From: Geodermatophilus nigrescens
Lineage (GTDB): Bacteria > Actinomycetota > Actinomycetes > Mycobacteriales > Geodermatophilaceae
Direction: 5' to 3'
Assembly: GCF_900129495.1 (NCBI RefSeq)
Contig: NZ_FQVX01000003.1
Location: 372,001 to 436,000, forward strand
Length of the DNA stretch: 64,000 nucleotides
The translations under genes were made by a program, and so were the position numbers. A model generated the notes under the pieces. It was not told where the DNA came from and made no database searches. It was given only the letters and a program-made list of their open reading frames with translations. This document shows positions 62,314 to 64,000 of the stretch, piece by piece (the first letter of the stretch is position 1; every line of letters begins with the position of its first letter).

Positions 62314-63150
62314 GTGGGACAGGAGTTCGCCGCGCTGGTCACCGACGGGCCGCTGCTGGTCGCCGCCGCCGTCGCCGCCCTCGTCGGGCTGGTCAGCTTC
62401 GCCTCACCCTGCGTCCTGCCGCTGGTGCCCGGCTACCTCTCCTACGTCACCGGCCTCGTGGGCAGCGGGGCGGCGAGCGGCGCCCGCACGGCCCCCGCGC
62501 CCGCCGGCGACGGCGCGGCGCCCGGGGCGACGGCCACCGCCGTCCGCACCGACGAGCGCTCCCCGCGCGGGCGGATGGTGCTCGGCGCGCTGCTGTTCGT
62601 GCTGGGCTTCACCGCCGTCTTCGTCGCCGTGGGCACCGCGTTCGGCGGGCTGGGCCGGCTGCTCGTGCAGTACGACGACGTGATCACCCGTGTGATGGGC
62701 GTCGTCGTCATCGTCGTCGGCCTGGCCTTCCTCGGGTGGCTGCCGCTGCTGCAGCGCACCGCCCGGCTGTCGGTGCGCCCGGCGGCGGGCCTCGCCGGGG
62801 CGCCGCTGCTCGGCGTCGTGTTCGGCCTGGGCTGGACGCCGTGCCTGGGCCCGACGCTGTCGGCGGTCTACTCGCTGGCCTACACCGAGGCCACCGCCGG
62901 TCGCGGCGCGCTGCTGTCGGTCGCCTACTGCGTCGGCCTCGGGGTGCCCTTCGTGCTGGTCGCCCTCGGCGCCCGCTGGGCGGTCGGGGCGACGACGTTC
63001 CTGCGCCGGCACGCCCGCGCGGTCACCCGGTTCGGCGGTGCGGTGCTCGTGCTGGTCGGTCTGCTGCTGGTCACCGGCGCGTGGACCGAGATGATGGCCT
63101 GGCTGCGCGCCTGGCTCGCCGCCACCGGCCTGGGGGAGTCGGCGCTGTGA
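62314..63150 (+). CDS. ccdA: Cytochrome c biogenesis protein CcdA
   Basis: 278 residues with six membrane segments. The two thiol Cys are in SFASPCVLPLVPGYL (helix 1) and FGLGWTPCLGPTLSAVYS (helix 4). It carries reducing power from cytoplasmic thioredoxin to the outer thioredoxin TlpA. A charged loop of about 40 residues (60-95) separates helices 1 and 2. GTG 62314 is one base after the tlpA stop. The stop overlaps resB (GTGA). Confidence 0.94.
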   Translation: MGQEFAALVTDGPLLVAAAVAALVGLVSFASPCVLPLVPGYLSYVTGLVGSGAASGARTAPAPAGDGAAPGATATAVRTDERSPRGRMVLGALLFVLGFTAVFVAVGTAFGGLGRLLVQYDDVITRVMGVVVIVVGLAFLGWLPLLQRTARLSVRPAAGLAGAPLLGVVFGLGWTPCLGPTLSAVYSLAYTEATAGRGALLSVAYCVGLGVPFVLVALGARWAVGATTFLRRHARAVTRFGGAVLVLVGLLLVTGAWTEMMAWLRAWLAATGLGESAL

Positions 63151-64000
63151 GCACCGTCGCCCCGCCCCGGCCGGCCGCCGCGCCCCCGCCGTCCTCGCCC
63201 GCGCGCCCCTCCGCGGTCCGCCGTCTCGGCGGGTTCCTGCTGCGCCAGTGGCGCCGGCTGACCGCCATGCGCACGGCGATCGTGCTGCTGTTCCTGCTCG
63301 CGCTCGCCGCCATCCCCGGCTCGCTGCTGCCGCAGCGCTCGCTGTCGCAGGCCAACGTCCAGCAGTACTTCGCCGACCACCCGACGCTCGCGCCGGTCCT
63401 CGACGACCTCTTCCTGTTCGACGTCTTCAGCTCCCCGTGGTTCGCCGCGGTCTACCTGCTGCTGTTCGTCTCGCTGATCGGCTGCGTGCTGCCGCGCGCC
63501 CTCGAGCACGCCCGCGCCCTGCGCACCCCGCCGCCCCCGGCCCCGCGCCGGCTGACCCGGCTGCCCGACTCCGCCCGGCTGGACACGACGCTGCCGGCCG
63601 GCGCCGCCCTCGACGCCGTCGAGGAGGAGCTGCGGGTCCGCCGCTACCGCGTCGTGCGCCGCGAGCGCGGGGGCGTGGCCGAGCTGTCCGCGGAGAAGGG
63701 GCTGCTGAAGGAGACCGGCAACCTGGTCTTCCACCTCGCGCTGGTGGCGCTGCTGCTGGGCCTCGCCGGCGGCAAGCTGTGGGGCTACGAGGGCAGCATC
63801 CTGGTCACCGAGGGCGACCGGTTCTGCAACTCGTTCCAGCAGTACGACACCTACTCCGCAGGTGCCCTGGTCGACAGCGGCGACCTCTCGCCGGTCTGCG
63901 TCGGCCTCGAGGACTTCCGCGCGGAGTACGAGGAGAACCTGACGGCGGCCTCCTTCACCGCCGACATCACCTACGGCGCCCCCGGCGAGGAGGGCAGCCC
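63147..64000 (+). CDS. resB: Cytochrome c biogenesis protein ResB (3' end outside window)
   Basis: At least 284 residues, open to the window edge. Pro-rich head (1-25), then RQWRRLTAMRTAIVLLFLLALAAIPGSLLPQ (first helix), FDVFSSPWFAAVYLLLFVSLIGC (second), and LKETGNLVFHLALVALLLG (third). The large outer domain begins at about 210. With CcsA, expected next, it forms the system II heme lyase. GTG 63147. Confidence 0.93.
   Translation, partial: MSTVAPPRPAAAPPPSSPARPSAVRRLGGFLLRQWRRLTAMRTAIVLLFLLALAAIPGSLLPQRSLSQANVQQYFADHPTLAPVLDDLFLFDVFSSPWFAAVYLLLFVSLIGCVLPRALEHARALRTPPPPAPRRLTRLPDSARLDTTLPAGAALDAVEEELRVRRYRVVRRERGGVAELSAEKGLLKETGNLVFHLALVALLLGLAGGKLWGYEGSILVTEGDRFCNSFQQYDTYSAGALVDSGDLSPVCVGLEDFRAEYEENLTAASFTADITYGAPGEEGS

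Noticed and set aside
1-64000. tRNA, rRNA, CRISPR, transposase or phage genes
   Set aside because: Looked for on both strands; no cloverleaf-like sequence, repeat-spacer array, transposase or integrase protein was found.

Overview
The window is very GC-rich DNA (roughly three quarters G+C) packed with short-spaced genes that often overlap by GTGA, ATGA or TGATG. It carries mycothiol genes (mshA, mshD), the actinobacterial nitrogen regulator GlnR, SenX3-RegX3, the 32-residue ribosomal protein bS22 and developmental regulators (BldN/RsbN, RsiG, a BldC-like protein). This points to a free-living actinomycete; I infer Geodermatophilaceae (Blastococcus, Modestobacter, Geodermatophilus) or a near relative. 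Much of the gene order follows two separate blocks of the Mycobacterium tuberculosis map (about Rv0813c-Rv0819 and Rv0474-Rv0528), with insertions. No tRNA, rRNA, CRISPR array, prophage or insertion sequence was seen.

Layout. 0-3 kb (minus strand): pstS (3' end outside the window), mshD and glnR, with a PHO box before pstS. 3-7 kb (plus): a membrane protein, LmeA-like lipoprotein-type protein, thioredoxin, then a leaderless 24-codon Cys-containing leader peptide ahead of a sulfur operon (DUF4395, rhodanese, SseC). 7-14 kb: PAS-PP2C phosphatase, DUF4184, a nitrobindin-like protein, a DUF885 protein, and a divergent TetR/epimerase pair with two identical operators. 14-22 kb: nhaA, a murD2-murL pair (alternative D-Glu route for peptidoglycan), Zur, YgfZ, RsiG and an asparaginase. 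22-24 kb: Rv0474-type regulator behind a 19-bp-arm palindrome, HbhA, DUF2516, PspC. 24-33 kb: methyltransferases, murB, GNAT, SDR, mshA, YbjN, MFS pump, gpmA. 33-36 kb: phoU divergent from senX3-regX3. 36-44 kb: AraC-type regulator, methyltransferase, an MFS-thymidylate-kinase fusion with a degraded kinase site, ppx and partner. 44-48 kb: proC, BldC-like, bS22, epimerase, acyltransferase. 48-52 kb: HAD phosphatase and the bldN-rsbN pair. 52-64 kb: acyl-CoA synthetase, glutaredoxin, rex-hemA-hemC-hemD-hemB-DUF3093-hemL, phosphatase and cytochrome c maturation genes (tlpA, ccdA, resB; the last runs off the end).

How it fits together. Phosphate: PhoU, SenX3-RegX3 and PstS lie 32 kb apart but share GTTCACC repeats at the same distance (32 bp) from a TACCNT -10 box. 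Redox and respiration: Rex, with a Rex-like operator across its own promoter, heads heme synthesis and cytochrome c assembly. Thiol chemistry: two mycothiol genes, a cysteine-sensing leader and sulfur transferases. Cell wall and development: MurB, MurD2/MurL, BldN with its anti-sigma behind a sigma-BldN-type promoter, and a c-di-GMP-motif RsiG.

The least explained elements are two intergenic repeat families, both in gaps between converging genes: a ~125-bp element (one copy after murB, two in tandem after regX3) and a 55-bp GTGTGCAC element (two copies near 48.1 kb). Many genes also have a TANNNT hexamer 6-8 nt before the start codon, so leaderless transcription looks common.
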